From: Streptomyces sp. NBC_00370
Lineage (GTDB): Bacteria > Actinomycetota > Actinomycetes > Streptomycetales > Streptomycetaceae
Length of the DNA: 64,000 nt
Assembly (NCBI RefSeq): GCF_036084755.1
Contig: NZ_CP107968.1
Coordinates: 3,503,501-3,567,500 of the forward strand
Direction of reading: 5' to 3'
This document shows positions 50,149-58,912 of the stretch, in pieces (the first letter of the stretch is position 1; each line of letters opens with the position of its first letter). The position numbers and the translations under genes were made by a program. The notes under the pieces were generated by a model that was given only the letters and a program-made list of their open reading frames with translations, was not told where the DNA came from and did not search any database.

Positions 50149-50185
50149 TCACGATGCTCGTGACCGCCGTCCTGGCCGCCCTCAC

Positions 50186-50389
50186 TCAGATGTGGTGCGG
50201 GGGCTTCTCGTCGAGGAACCGGGCCAGGTCGGCGGCGCTGTCGCCGCCGGAGGGCCGCTCGCCCCAGCCGCTGTCCGTGTCGTCCGACGACTGCTGGTCC
50301 AGCGGATCGTCGAAGATCAGGCCGGGGTGCGGGCGCGGCGGCCGGCCGTGGTCGGCCGGCTGCGGGTCGGGTGCGGGGACACTGCTCAT
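50186..50389 (-). CDS. Conserved small protein, unknown function
   Basis: The 67-residue acidic, probably disordered protein contains HPGLIFDDPLDQQSSDDTDS and GWGERP, and ends SAADLARFLDEKPPHHI. I recognise the sequence as a small protein common in Streptomyces, without a known function. It is convergent with mscL and divergent from ltrA. The start at 50389 begins the conserved sequence. Confidence 0.75.
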   Translation of the reverse strand: MSSVPAPDPQPADHGRPPRPHPGLIFDDPLDQQSSDDTDSGWGERPSGGDSAADLARFLDEKPPHHI

Positions 50390-50449
50390 ACGGCAAGCGT
50401 ACGGCGGTGCGCGTCGCGCCGCGTCGGAGCACTCTGCTGTGCTGGTCCC

Positions 50450-51670
50450 ATGACGCCGACCGACGCAGCGCATGACGCAGCGGTGAGCCCGCACCGCCGG
50501 ATGACCGCCCGCAGCCGGGACGAGGCACACCGCGCCTCGACCCCGCTGGAACTCTTCTTCGACCTGTGTTTCGTGGTCGCCGTCGCCCAGGCCGGGGGCC
50601 GCCTGGTGCACGCGCTCGCCGAGGGGCATGTGGGCACCGGCGTCATCGGGTATCTGTTCATCTTCTGGGGCGTGTGGTGGGCCTGGATGAACTTCACCTG
50701 GTTCGCCTCGGCGTACGACACCGACGACGTGCCGTACCGGATCGCGACCCTGGTGCAGATCTGCGGTGTGCTGATCTTCGCCGCCGGGGTGCCGCGCGCC
50801 TTCGACGACAACAACTGGACCGTCGCCGTCGTGGGCTATGTCGTGATGCGGCTGGCGCTGACGACACAGTGGCTGCGGGCGACGGCCGCCGAACCTGCGG
50901 GCAGTCCCGGGCGGCGGACCAATGTGACCTACGCCGTGGGGCTGGTGATCTGCCAGGCGGCCTGGCTCGGTCTGCTGGCGGTGCCCGGAGGGATGAAGCA
51001 CTGGCTGTTCCTGATCGTCGGGGCGGCCGAGATGCTGGTGCCGGTGGTGGCCGAGCGCCGGCATGCGACGCCGTGGCATCCGCACCACATCGCCGAGCGC
51101 TACGGGCTGTTCACGCTGATCGTCCTCGGCGAGACGATGTCGGCGGCCACCGTGGCCGTCCAGTCGGCCCTCGACGAGCATGACGTCCTGCACCGGCTGC
51201 TGCCCATCGCCGGTGGCGGTGTCCTCATCGTCTTCTCCGCCTGGTGGATCTACTTCGCCGTCCCGGCGCAGCGGCGGTTGAGCAGCAACCGGCAGGCCAT
51301 TCCCTGGGGTTACGGCCACTTCGTCATCTTCGGTTCGGCCGCGGCGATCGGTGCGGGCCTTGAGGTCGCGGTGGAGCAGGCCACGGGCGAGGCGCATATC
51401 TCCACCCTGGCGGCGTCCGCGGCCGTCACCGTCCCGGCGGCGGTCTTCCTGCTGACCGTCTGGCTGCTGCACGCGCGCCACTTCAAGTCCGGCCCGGCCC
51501 AGCAGATCGTGCTGCCGGGCGCGGCGGTGGCCATCGCCGCCGTCACGTTCGCCGGTACGTGGGCGGTGCTCGTCGCCGGTCTGGTGGCGGCAGCGGCGGT
51601 GGCCGTCGGGGTGGCACTCGTCAGGGGCGGCACGGACAGCGAGACGGAGGGTGATCATGACAGCGAATGA
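50450..51670 (+). CDS. Low temperature requirement protein A (LtrA) family
   Basis: The 406-residue membrane protein has about 11-12 helices. The family signature STPLELFFDLCFVVAVAQAG is near the N-terminus, followed by FIFWGVWWAWMNFTWFASAY. A second conserved part is HHIAERYGLFTLIVLGETM. LtrA was named for low-temperature growth in Listeria, and its molecular role is still unclear. Its end overlaps the P1 peptidase start by 14 bp, so the two are coupled. Confidence 0.92.
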   Translation: MTPTDAAHDAAVSPHRRMTARSRDEAHRASTPLELFFDLCFVVAVAQAGGRLVHALAEGHVGTGVIGYLFIFWGVWWAWMNFTWFASAYDTDDVPYRIATLVQICGVLIFAAGVPRAFDDNNWTVAVVGYVVMRLALTTQWLRATAAEPAGSPGRRTNVTYAVGLVICQAAWLGLLAVPGGMKHWLFLIVGAAEMLVPVVAERRHATPWHPHHIAERYGLFTLIVLGETMSAATVAVQSALDEHDVLHRLLPIAGGGVLIVFSAWWIYFAVPAQRRLSSNRQAIPWGYGHFVIFGSAAAIGAGLEVAVEQATGEAHISTLAASAAVTVPAAVFLLTVWLLHARHFKSGPAQQIVLPGAAVAIAAVTFAGTWAVLVAGLVAAAAVAVGVALVRGGTDSETEGDHDSE

Positions 51671-52703
51671 CGCACTGACCGATGTGGCCGGACTGCGGGT
51701 CGGCCACGCACAGGTCGACGGGGAGCATGCCCTGACCGGGACGACGGTCGTCCTCGCCCCGGAGGGCGGGGTGGTCGCCGCCGTCGACGTACGGGGCGGC
51801 GGGCCCGCCACCCGGGAGACCGACGCCCTCGACCCGCGCAATCTCGTGCAGCGCGTCGAGGCGGTCGTCCTGACGGGCGGCAGCGCGTACGGCCTGGACT
51901 CGGCGTCCGGGGTGATGGCGTGGCTGGAGGAGCGCGGCCGTGGCGTACGGGTCTCGGCCGACCCGGCCCAGGTGGTGCCGGTCGTGCCGGCCGCCGGGAT
52001 CTTCGACCTCGGGCGCGGCGGGGACTGGCAGGTGCGTCCCGACGCGGCGACGGGCCGGGCCGCCGTCGAGGCCGCCGCGGCGACCCCTGCCGGGGCGCCG
52101 GTAACCGAGGGCGGGGTCGGCGCCGGTACGGGGGCGGTGGTGGGGTCGCTCAAGGGCGGGGTCGGTACGGCGAGTCAGCGGCTGGAGTCGGGCATCACCG
52201 TCGCCGCGCTGGTCGTCGCCAACGCGGCCGGATCGGCGGTCGATCCACTCACAGGGGTGCTGTACGGGCAGTACTACGACGGACGTACGGACCATCCCGC
52301 CACGGAGGTCCACGAGGCGGCGCTGCGAAGACTGGCAGAGGTACGAGCGCAGGGGGCTTCCGCTCCGCTCAACACCACGCTCGCCGTCGTGGCCACCGAC
52401 GCCCAACTGACCCGCGCCCAGGCCCAGAAGCTCGCCGGCACGGCACACGACGGCATCGCGCGGGCGGTGCGCCCGGTGCACCTGCTCAACGACGGCGACA
52501 CCGTCTTCACCCTCGCGACCGGCCAACTCCCCCTCGCCGAAGGCGATCCGCTCGCCCTGAACGAGGTACTGGCCGCCGGTGCGGACGTGGTGACCCGTGC
52601 GATCGTGCGCGCGGTTCTCACGGCGCGCGGAATGACGGGCCCCGGCGGGACGTTCCCCTCGTACACGGATCTCTACGGCAGCGGCGGACGGAAACGGGTG
52701 TGA
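51657..52703 (+). CDS. P1-family peptidase (DmpA/OAT-like Ntn hydrolase)
   Basis: The protein has 348 residues. GLRVGHAQVDGEHALTGTTV and GVVAAVDVRGGGPATRETDA start the fold, and VLTGGSAYGLDSASGVMAWL is the conserved loop. GGVGTASQRLESGITVAALV follows. The probable autoprocessing and nucleophile region is SAPLNTTLAVVATDA, cutting the chain into alpha and beta parts. Family members cleave N-terminal residues or beta-peptides. GGAGG lies 6 bp before the ATG, inside ltrA. Confidence 0.9.
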   Translation: MTANDALTDVAGLRVGHAQVDGEHALTGTTVVLAPEGGVVAAVDVRGGGPATRETDALDPRNLVQRVEAVVLTGGSAYGLDSASGVMAWLEERGRGVRVSADPAQVVPVVPAAGIFDLGRGGDWQVRPDAATGRAAVEAAAATPAGAPVTEGGVGAGTGAVVGSLKGGVGTASQRLESGITVAALVVANAAGSAVDPLTGVLYGQYYDGRTDHPATEVHEAALRRLAEVRAQGASAPLNTTLAVVATDAQLTRAQAQKLAGTAHDGIARAVRPVHLLNDGDTVFTLATGQLPLAEGDPLALNEVLAAGADVVTRAIVRAVLTARGMTGPGGTFPSYTDLYGSGGRKRV

Positions 52704-52816
52704 AAAACTTCCGCTACGAACGTCTACCTTTCTCCAAATTACGGACCCGATGTCAGCCCCAGGGGCTACGTTATGCAATCACCAAGTGACATGTGGCGAC
52801 GTCCTGGAGAGCCAAC

Positions 52817-53599
52817 TTGAACGGTCCGTATGAGACGACCGAGCCGACCGAGAGGCAGATCGAACGCCTCTTAGGCCGTGCGCTGAACTCCTTCGATCTG
52901 CCCGACACCCTGATCGAGCGGCTCCACGGCGCACTGGCCCACGCCAGTACGCTCACGTCGGCACACCACGGCGCCGGCCTGCACCGCGAGTTGTACCGGC
53001 ACACGTATCTGCTCACGGACAGCAGCGCGCTCACCGTGTGGGAGCTGGTGCACAACGCCTGCCGGGACGGCGCGCAGGTGCACGAGCTGTACACGGAAGA
53101 GGCGGACGCCCGGCTCGCCGCCTCCCGGCTGGCCCCCGGCGGGAAAGCCGGTACGGGACCCGGCGGTGACAGCACGGCAGATTTCGGGGCGGGCGGTTTC
53201 GGCGCCGAGTTCACCCTGCTCGGCAGTCTGCTGGTGACGCCCGCCGCCACCCCGCAGCGGATGTACGTCGCGGACAACTCCCCCGACCACGCCCGCCGGG
53301 TGCTGCGCCGCGCGGAGAACCCGGACCGGCCGGGCGAGGGGACGGCGCGCCAGCTGCGTACCGCCTTCGCCCACCACATCGCGCAGGTCTACGGCAAGCA
53401 GTGCCAGATCGACGGCAAGAGCGTCGGATTCACCCTCTACGAGCACGCGTTCCTGCTGATCGACGGCTCGGAGACCAGCCTCTGGGAAGTCGAGCACACG
53501 GCCACCCCGGACCGCCGTCATATGTGTGAGGTCTACGAAGAGGAGAGCGCGGCCCGCGAGGCGATGCGGGTACGTTCCCGGGTCGGCCCCCAGGGCTGA
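52817..53599 (+). CDS. DUF6227-family protein with a TTA (bldA) codon
   Basis: The protein has 260 residues and is soluble. Conserved-looking parts are RLLGRALNSFDLPDTLIERL, HHGAGLHRELYRHTYLLTDS, LTVWELVHN and later YEHAFLLIDGSETSLWEVEH, which look like two related halves. I recognise it as the Streptomyces family called DUF6227. The start is TTG 52817 with GGAGAG 7 bp upstream; GTG 52793 is a weaker choice. Codon 19 is TTA (52871-52873), the only in-frame TTA I found in a convincing gene here, so translation should need bldA tRNA. Confidence 0.82.
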   Translation: MNGPYETTEPTERQIERLLGRALNSFDLPDTLIERLHGALAHASTLTSAHHGAGLHRELYRHTYLLTDSSALTVWELVHNACRDGAQVHELYTEEADARLAASRLAPGGKAGTGPGGDSTADFGAGGFGAEFTLLGSLLVTPAATPQRMYVADNSPDHARRVLRRAENPDRPGEGTARQLRTAFAHHIAQVYGKQCQIDGKSVGFTLYEHAFLLIDGSETSLWEVEHTATPDRRHMCEVYEEESAAREAMRVRSRVGPQG

Positions 53600-53651
53600 G
53601 CGGCGGCCCAGGGCACCACGCGGGCACCCGGGCCGCCCTCCCCCGCACGGC

Positions 53652-55166
53652 TCAGTGGTCGACGGCCGCCGCCCGCGCCCTGGCCGGCAGGGCGAACATG
53701 ACCGCGAAGATCACCGCCAGTACCGCGACGACCCACCACAGCGCGTGCTGGAAGCCGTCCACGAACGCCGGACCCACCGGACCCTTCGCCCCGTCGATCA
53801 CGCCGAAGAACACCACCGACACCAGCCCGAGCCCCAGTGCGTTGCCCATCTGCTGCGTCGTGTTGATGAGACCCGACGCCGAACCCGAGTGCTCGCGCGG
53901 TACGTCCGACAGCACGGCGTCCGTCAGCGGCGCGACGATCAGCCCCATCCCGAGGCCCATCACCACCAGCGGCAGGATCATCTGCCAGGTGTGGATCCCG
54001 GTGCCGTACCGGGCCGACTCACCGATGTACAGCAGCAGTCCGGCGATCATCAGCAGCGCGCCCGCCTGCAGCACCTTGCGGCCGAAGCGCGGCACGAGCT
54101 TCTGCACGGAGAGCCCGGCCGCCGTGGAGACGGCGATCGAGAACGGCAGTCCGGTCAGCCCGGCCCGCAGCGGTGTCCAGCCGAGCCCTATCTGCATGTA
54201 GAGCGTCCAGACCAGGAAGAAGATGCCGAGCGCGATGCCGAAGGTCAACTGCACGGCGATACCGGCGGCGAAGCTCTTCACCTTGAACAACGACAGCTCC
54301 ACCAGCGGCGATCCGTCCTTGCGCGTCTTGTACCGCTCGTACGCCACGAAGCCGGCGAAGACCACCGCGCTGCCGGCCATGAGCAGATGTCCCCAGAGCG
54401 GCCAGCCCAGTTCACGGCCGCGGGTCAGCGGATAGATCAGCATCAGCAGACCGAGCGTCACCAGCACGACGCCCACCAGGTCGAGGCGCAACGCCGTGGG
54501 CGCCTTGGACTCGGTGATGAACCTCCGGCCGAGGATCACCCCGGCGATCCCGACCGGCAGGTTGATCAGGAAGATCGGCCGCCACTCCAGGCCCGCGACG
54601 TTCCACTGCGTCAGCAGCGCGCCCAACAGCGGTCCCGAGACGGCGCCGAGGCCGACGATCGCGCCGAACATCCCGAAGACCTTGCCGCGTTCGTGCGCGG
54701 GGAAGGTCGCGTGGATGATGGCGAGCACCTGCGGCACCATCATCGCCGCCATGGCGCCCTGGAGCAGCCGGGAGGCGACCAGCATCTCCGGATTCGCCGC
54801 GAAGCCGCACAGCGCGGACGCGAGGGTGAAACCGGTGATGCCGACGAGGAAGAGCCGCTTGCGGCCGTAGATGTCACCGAGCCTGCCGCCGGTGATCAGA
54901 CCGGCAGCGAAGGCCAGCGCGTACCCGGCGGTGATCCACTGGATCGAGCCGAACGAGGCCTTCATGTCGCGCTCGATGCTGGGGATCGCGATGTTGACGA
55001 TGGTGACGTCGACCAGATCCATGAAGGCCGCCGTCATGATGACGGCCAGGGCGAGCCAGCGCCTGCGGTCCCCCGGGGCGGGGGCGACCGGCGCGGAGGC
55101 ACCGGGCGGGCGGCCCTCGGGCGCGGGGTCGGAAGCCGTATCCAGTACGGCGGTTCGGGAACTCAT
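53652..55166 (-). CDS. MFS drug exporter, DHA2 (EmrB/QacA) family
   Basis: The protein has 504 residues and about 14 helices. Family motifs are AAFMDLVDVTIVNIAIPSIE in helix 1, LGDIYGRKRLFLVGITGFTL in the 2-3 loop and GAVSGPLLGALLTQWN in helix 5 (motif C of exporters). The C-terminal half has GLIVAPLTDAVLSDVPREHS. Substrates may be antibiotics or toxic organics. It is divergent from a WYL regulator whose predicted operator lies between the two starts, so that regulator probably controls it. Confidence 0.92.
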   Translation of the reverse strand: MSSRTAVLDTASDPAPEGRPPGASAPVAPAPGDRRRWLALAVIMTAAFMDLVDVTIVNIAIPSIERDMKASFGSIQWITAGYALAFAAGLITGGRLGDIYGRKRLFLVGITGFTLASALCGFAANPEMLVASRLLQGAMAAMMVPQVLAIIHATFPAHERGKVFGMFGAIVGLGAVSGPLLGALLTQWNVAGLEWRPIFLINLPVGIAGVILGRRFITESKAPTALRLDLVGVVLVTLGLLMLIYPLTRGRELGWPLWGHLLMAGSAVVFAGFVAYERYKTRKDGSPLVELSLFKVKSFAAGIAVQLTFGIALGIFFLVWTLYMQIGLGWTPLRAGLTGLPFSIAVSTAAGLSVQKLVPRFGRKVLQAGALLMIAGLLLYIGESARYGTGIHTWQMILPLVVMGLGMGLIVAPLTDAVLSDVPREHSGSASGLINTTQQMGNALGLGLVSVVFFGVIDGAKGPVGPAFVDGFQHALWWVVAVLAVIFAVMFALPARARAAAVDH

Positions 55167-55188
55167 GGGGCACACGCTAGAAGTCATC

Positions 55189-55207
55189 TAGGACAGTTCA
55201 TGTCCTA
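55189..55207. promoter_or_regulatory. Operator palindrome between MFS exporter and WYL regulator
   Basis: TAGGACA-N5-TGTCCTA at 55189-55207 is a perfect inverted repeat 22 bp from both the MFS start (55166) and the WYL start (55230). Similar AGGACA/TGTCCT dyads are typical upstream of YafY-type regulators, to my knowledge. Confidence 0.7.
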
Positions 55208-55229
55208 TACGGACCGCATCATGGGAACC

Positions 55230-56207
55230 ATGACGGACACCCCGGCACGACTCCTCAGCCTGCTGTCCCTGCTCCAGACCCCGCGCGAGTGGCCGGGCAG
55301 TGAGCTGGCCGAGCGGCTCGGCGTCAGCCCGCGCACCATCCGCCGCGACATCGACCGGCTGCGCGACCTCGGCTATCCCGTCGAGGCGTCCAAGGGCGCC
55401 GTCGGCGGCTACCGGCTGGTCGCGGGGAGCGCCATGCCGCCCCTGCTGCTCGACGACGAGGAGGCCGTCGCGATAGCCGTGGGACTGCGGGCGGGAGCGG
55501 GCCACGCCATCGAGGGCATCGAGGAGGCGTCCGTACGGGCTCTCGCCAAGCTGGAGCAGGTCCTGCCGTCCCGGCTGCGTCGCCGGGTGTCGACGCTCCA
55601 GGCGGCCACCATGCCGCTCACCCGGGGCGACGGAGGAACGGTCGCCCCGCGCACCCTGACCACGATCGCGTCCGCCGTCACCGGCAAGGAGCGGCTGCGC
55701 TTCGGCTACCGCTCGGGCGACGGTACGCGCACGAAGCGGCAGGTCGAGCCGTACCGGCTGGTCTCCACCGGCTGGCGCTGGTATCTCGTCGCGTACGACC
55801 TGGGGCGGGCCGACTGGCGTACGTTCCGGGTCGACCGGGTCAGCGACCCCTTCGCCACCGGCTCGCGGTTCACCCCGCGCGAGCTGCCGGCGGGTGACGC
55901 GGCCGAGCTGCTGGGGAAGTCGATGGCCGCCCGGACGCGGGCGCGGTTCGAGGTCGACGTGAGCTTCGCGGCGCCCGCCGACTTCGTGGCGGGCCGGCTG
56001 CCGTCGTTCCTCGGCGCACCGGCCCCGACCGGGCCCGACTCCTGCCGGCTGCGGACCGAGTCGAACGACTCGCCGGAGTGGCTGGCGCTGCGACTGGCCC
56101 TGGTGGACTGCGAGTTCACCGTCCACGCGCCCACGTCGCTGACGGACCATCTGAAGGACCTGGGCGCCAGGCTCACCCGCGCGGCCGGCCGTGCCGGGCA
56201 TGGGTGA
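55230..56207 (+). CDS. YafY-family WYL-domain transcriptional regulator
   Basis: The protein has 325 residues. The DeoR-type HTH is at the N-terminus (LLSLLQTPREWPGSELAERL, GVSPRTIRRDIDRLRDLGYP). The WYL region includes RLRFGYRSGDGTRTKRQVEP, YRLVSTGWRWYLVAYDL and WRTFRVDRVSDP. The WCX C-terminal part follows. Such proteins sense a ligand through WYL and often repress a neighbouring exporter. I chose ATG 55230 because the ATG at 55200 lies inside the predicted operator. Confidence 0.92.
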   Translation: MTDTPARLLSLLSLLQTPREWPGSELAERLGVSPRTIRRDIDRLRDLGYPVEASKGAVGGYRLVAGSAMPPLLLDDEEAVAIAVGLRAGAGHAIEGIEEASVRALAKLEQVLPSRLRRRVSTLQAATMPLTRGDGGTVAPRTLTTIASAVTGKERLRFGYRSGDGTRTKRQVEPYRLVSTGWRWYLVAYDLGRADWRTFRVDRVSDPFATGSRFTPRELPAGDAAELLGKSMAARTRARFEVDVSFAAPADFVAGRLPSFLGAPAPTGPDSCRLRTESNDSPEWLALRLALVDCEFTVHAPTSLTDHLKDLGARLTRAAGRAGHG

Positions 56208-56242
56208 GCCCCGGCACCTGGGGGGGGTTGGTGCCGGGGCTC
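56206..56242. terminator. Hairpin terminator between WYL gene and hrdD
   Basis: Arms GAGCCCCGGCACC (56206-56218) and complement (56230-56242) enclose an 11-nt G-rich loop. The first arm overlaps the WYL stop codon by two bases. Confidence 0.75.
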
Positions 56243-56325
56243 GTCTCAGGGGGCCGACGAATCGGCCGACGCGCACAAGCGCACTGTGCGGATACGGGTG
56301 ACACTACGGCTGCGGAGCGGCTGCG

Positions 56326-57321
56326 TCACGCCGCCGCGTCGAAACCTGTGTCCCTGGCCATTTTCTTCAGCTCCAGAAGCGCGTGCTTCTCGATCTGACG
56401 GATCCTCTCGCGGGTCAGCCCGTGCTCCTTGCCGACCTCGGTCAGCGTGCGCTCGCGGCCGTCCTCGATGCCGTACCTCATCTTGATGATGGAGGCCGTG
56501 CGCTGGTCGAGCTTGCCGATGAGGTCTTCCAGCTCCTCGCTGCGCAGCAGCGTCATCACGGACTGCTCCGGCGAGACCGCCGAGGTGTCCTCCAGCAGGT
56601 CGCCGAACTGGGTGTCGCCCTCGTCGTCCACCGACATGTTCAGGCTGACCGGGTCACGCGCCCAGTCCAGCACGTCCGTCACGCGCTCGGGCGTGGAGTC
56701 CAGCTCCTTGGCCACCTCGGCATGCTCCGGGTCGCGGCCGTGCTCGCGGTTGAACTCGCGCTGCACGCGCCGGATCCTGCCCAGCTCCTCCACCAGGTGG
56801 ACGGGGAGCCGGATCGTACGGGACTGGTCGGCTATGGAGCGGGTGATGGCCTGACGGATCCACCACGTCGCGTACGTCGAGAACTTGAAGCCCTTGGCGT
56901 AGTCGAACTTCTCCACGGCGCGCACCAGGCCCGCGTTGCCCTCCTGGATCAGATCCAGCAGGGGCAGGCCGCTGCGCGGGTAGCGCCGCGCGACGGCGAC
57001 GACCAGGCGGAGGTTGGACTTGATGAAGATGTCCTTGGCGCGCTCGCCCTCGGCTATCAGCGCTTCGAGCTCTTCGCGCGAGGCTCCGCCGGCCTCGCTC
57101 TGGACGTCTCCTTCGAGGATCTGCCGGGCGAACACGCCGGCCTCGATGGTCTGGGACAGCTCGACTTCCTTTGCGGCGTCGAGCAGCGGTGTGCGAGCGA
57201 TCTCGTCGAGGTACATGCCGACCAGGTCGCGGTCGGCGATCTCCCCGCCCACAGCGCGAACACTGCTTGCCGCGTTCGTTCCGCGGGTGGCGGTACGACG
57301 GGCGACGGCACGGGTTGCCAT
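56326..57321 (-). CDS. hrdD: RNA polymerase sigma-70 factor, HrdD-like
   Basis: The protein has 331 residues. Region 1.2 includes DLVGMYLDEIARTPLLDAAK. Region 2 has NLRLVVAVARRYPRSGLPLL, DLIQEGNAGLVRAVEKFDY and GFKFSTYATWWIRQAI. Region 3 has RLPVHLVEELGRIRRVQREF. Region 4 has RTLTEVGKEHGLTRERIRQI. Lacking the long N-terminal extension of HrdB and being 331 residues long, it fits the group 2 factor HrdD, which is not essential. AGGGAG precedes the ATG at 57321. HrdA or HrdC cannot be fully excluded. Confidence 0.9.
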   Translation of the reverse strand: MATRAVARRTATRGTNAASSVRAVGGEIADRDLVGMYLDEIARTPLLDAAKEVELSQTIEAGVFARQILEGDVQSEAGGASREELEALIAEGERAKDIFIKSNLRLVVAVARRYPRSGLPLLDLIQEGNAGLVRAVEKFDYAKGFKFSTYATWWIRQAITRSIADQSRTIRLPVHLVEELGRIRRVQREFNREHGRDPEHAEVAKELDSTPERVTDVLDWARDPVSLNMSVDDEGDTQFGDLLEDTSAVSPEQSVMTLLRSEELEDLIGKLDQRTASIIKMRYGIEDGRERTLTEVGKEHGLTRERIRQIEKHALLELKKMARDTGFDAAA

Positions 57322-57473
57322 GCGAGCTCCCTTACTTGACTGAGTAGGTCGCGACACCCTCCCGGGTGCCCTGCATCTGTCGGTAAGAACGACTGGAATC
57401 CGGACAGAATTCCCCTGCGTGCCTGGATTTTTGTGATCATGCAGTACCCTGTCCCGCCGCAGGGAGGTACCGA

Positions 57474-58052
57474 ATGGCGCCCAGGGCCCGAGAAGTGCAG
57501 GTCAGGTCAGGAACGGAGGCCGACATCGGCCCGCTGACCGACATCTACAACCACTACGTCCGCGAGACCGCCGTCACGTTCGACACCGTTCCCTTCACCC
57601 CGCAGGAGCGGCTGCCATGGCTGCGCTCCCACCCTGAAGACGGCCCGCACCGGCTTTTGGTTGCTCAGGATGTCCCGTATGCCCGCATTCTGGGTTATGT
57701 AACCAGCAGCCCCTTCCGGGCGAAGCCCGCTTACTCCACCTCCGTGGAGGTCAGCGTCTACTGCGCGCCGGACGCCGCGGGGGGCGGCGTCGGCACGCTG
57801 CTGTACGAGGCGCTCTTCGCGGCGCTGGAGTCCGAGGACGTCCACCGCGCCTACGCGGGCATCGCGCAGCCCAACGAGGCCTCCGGGCGGCTGCACGCGC
57901 GCTTCGGCTTCCGGTACGTGGGGACGTACCAGGAGGTCGGCCGGAAGTTCGGCCGCTACTGGGACGTGGCCTGGTACGAGAAGCCGCTCGGCCGAGAGAC
58001 CGGGGCACGGCGGCTCAGCCCGCCCATCAGTCGCTCAGCCGAACTGGAGTGA
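57474..58052 (+). CDS. GNAT acetyltransferase, phosphinothricin acetyltransferase-like
   Basis: The protein has 192 residues. VRSGTEADIGPLTDIYNHYV and FDTVPFTPQERLPWLRSHPE are the typical N-terminus of the PAT/MddA group. SVEVSVYCAPDAAGGGVGTL is the acetyl-CoA loop, and EASGRLHARFGFRYVGTYQE with VGRKFGRYWDVAWYEK the C-terminal signature. These enzymes acetylate amino acid analogues such as phosphinothricin or methionine sulfoximine. GGGAGG precedes the ATG. It overlaps the convergent dioxygenase stop by 18 bp. Confidence 0.9.
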   Translation: MAPRAREVQVRSGTEADIGPLTDIYNHYVRETAVTFDTVPFTPQERLPWLRSHPEDGPHRLLVAQDVPYARILGYVTSSPFRAKPAYSTSVEVSVYCAPDAAGGGVGTLLYEALFAALESEDVHRAYAGIAQPNEASGRLHARFGFRYVGTYQEVGRKFGRYWDVAWYEKPLGRETGARRLSPPISRSAELE

Positions 58053-58817
58053 TCTCTTCGCCAGGCCCATCCAGAAGCCGTCGATGATGCTCCGGCCCTC
58101 ACCCAGCTCGCCCTCCGCCGCTCCCAGCGTCACGAACAGCGGGGCGAAGTGCTCCGTGCGGGGGTGGGCCAGCCGCCCCGCGGGGGCCTTGTGCTCGAAG
58201 TCCAGCAGCGCGTCGACGTCCTGTGCGAGCAGCGCCCGCTGCCCCCAGTCGTCGAACTCCGCCGACCAGCCGGGCACCCCCGGACCGCTGTGCCGCAGCG
58301 CGGCGAGGTTGTGGGTGAAGAAGCCGCTGCCGACGATCAGCACGCCCTCGTCCCGCAGCGGCGCCAGCTTGCGGCCGATCTCCAGCAGCCGCTGCGGGTC
58401 GAGCGTCGGCATGGAGACCTGGAGGACGGGGATGTCGGCCCGCGGGAACATCTCGACCAGCGGCACGTACGCGCCGTGGTCGAGGCCGCGGTCCGGCACG
58501 TCCTGCACCGGCGTGCCCGCGCCGCGCAGCAATTTCCGTACGGAGTCGGCGAGTTCCGGGGCGCCGGGGGCCGCGTACCGCACCTGGTAGTAGTGCTCGG
58601 GGAAGCCCCAGAAGTCGTACACGAGCGGTATCGTCTCGACCGCGCCGAGCGCGAGCGGCGCCTCCTCCCAGTGGGCGGAGACCATCAGGATCGCCTTGGG
58701 GCGCGGCAGGTCCGCCGACCAGGCGGCGAGTTCCGCGGGCCACAGCGGGTCGTCGGCGAGCGGCGGGGCGCCGTGGGAGAGGTAGAGGGTGGGCATGCGC
58801 TCGGCGACTGCGTTCAC
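58035..58817 (-). CDS. DODA-type extradiol dioxygenase (LigB family, YgiD-like)
   Basis: The protein has 260 residues. Likely metal-ligand regions are PTLYLSHGAPPLADD, LMVSAHWEEAPLALG and LIVGSGFFTHNLAALRH. YDFWGFPEHYYQVRYAAPGA and DRGLDHGAYVPLVEMFP are also characteristic of the Zn-dependent DODA/YgiD group. It is related to 4,5-DOPA dioxygenases, but the natural substrate in actinomycetes is unknown. It is divergent from a MarR regulator with a palindrome between them, an arrangement suggesting control by a phenolic ligand. Confidence 0.9.
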   Translation of the reverse strand: MNAVAERMPTLYLSHGAPPLADDPLWPAELAAWSADLPRPKAILMVSAHWEEAPLALGAVETIPLVYDFWGFPEHYYQVRYAAPGAPELADSVRKLLRGAGTPVQDVPDRGLDHGAYVPLVEMFPRADIPVLQVSMPTLDPQRLLEIGRKLAPLRDEGVLIVGSGFFTHNLAALRHSGPGVPGWSAEFDDWGQRALLAQDVDALLDFEHKAPAGRLAHPRTEHFAPLFVTLGAAEGELGEGRSIIDGFWMGLAKRSLQFG

Positions 58818-58836
58818 GGCTCTTCACTCCCAGGTA

Positions 58837-58850
58837 CTTGAGACCTCAAG
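58837..58850. promoter_or_regulatory. MarR-type operator palindrome
   Basis: CTTGAGACCTCAAG has perfect 6-bp arms and begins 20 bp before the dioxygenase start. CTTGAG-type dyads are common MarR sites. A second, weaker TAAC-N8-GTTA dyad lies nearer the MarR gene at 58869-58884. Confidence 0.6.
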
Positions 58851-58912
58851 CGTTCTCGGTCCTGAGACTAACCGAATCTAGTTAAACTTTCAATAACAGA
58901 TAGGGTGCCTTC

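Noticed and set aside
50390..52153. 5' extension of the 67-residue minus-strand gene to 655 codons
   Set aside because: It is antisense to ltrA and the P1 peptidase. Only the last 67 codons look like a conserved protein.
53526..55229. Long 5' extension of the WYL regulator frame
   Set aside because: It lies antisense to the MFS exporter. The WYL domain order starts only after the operator.
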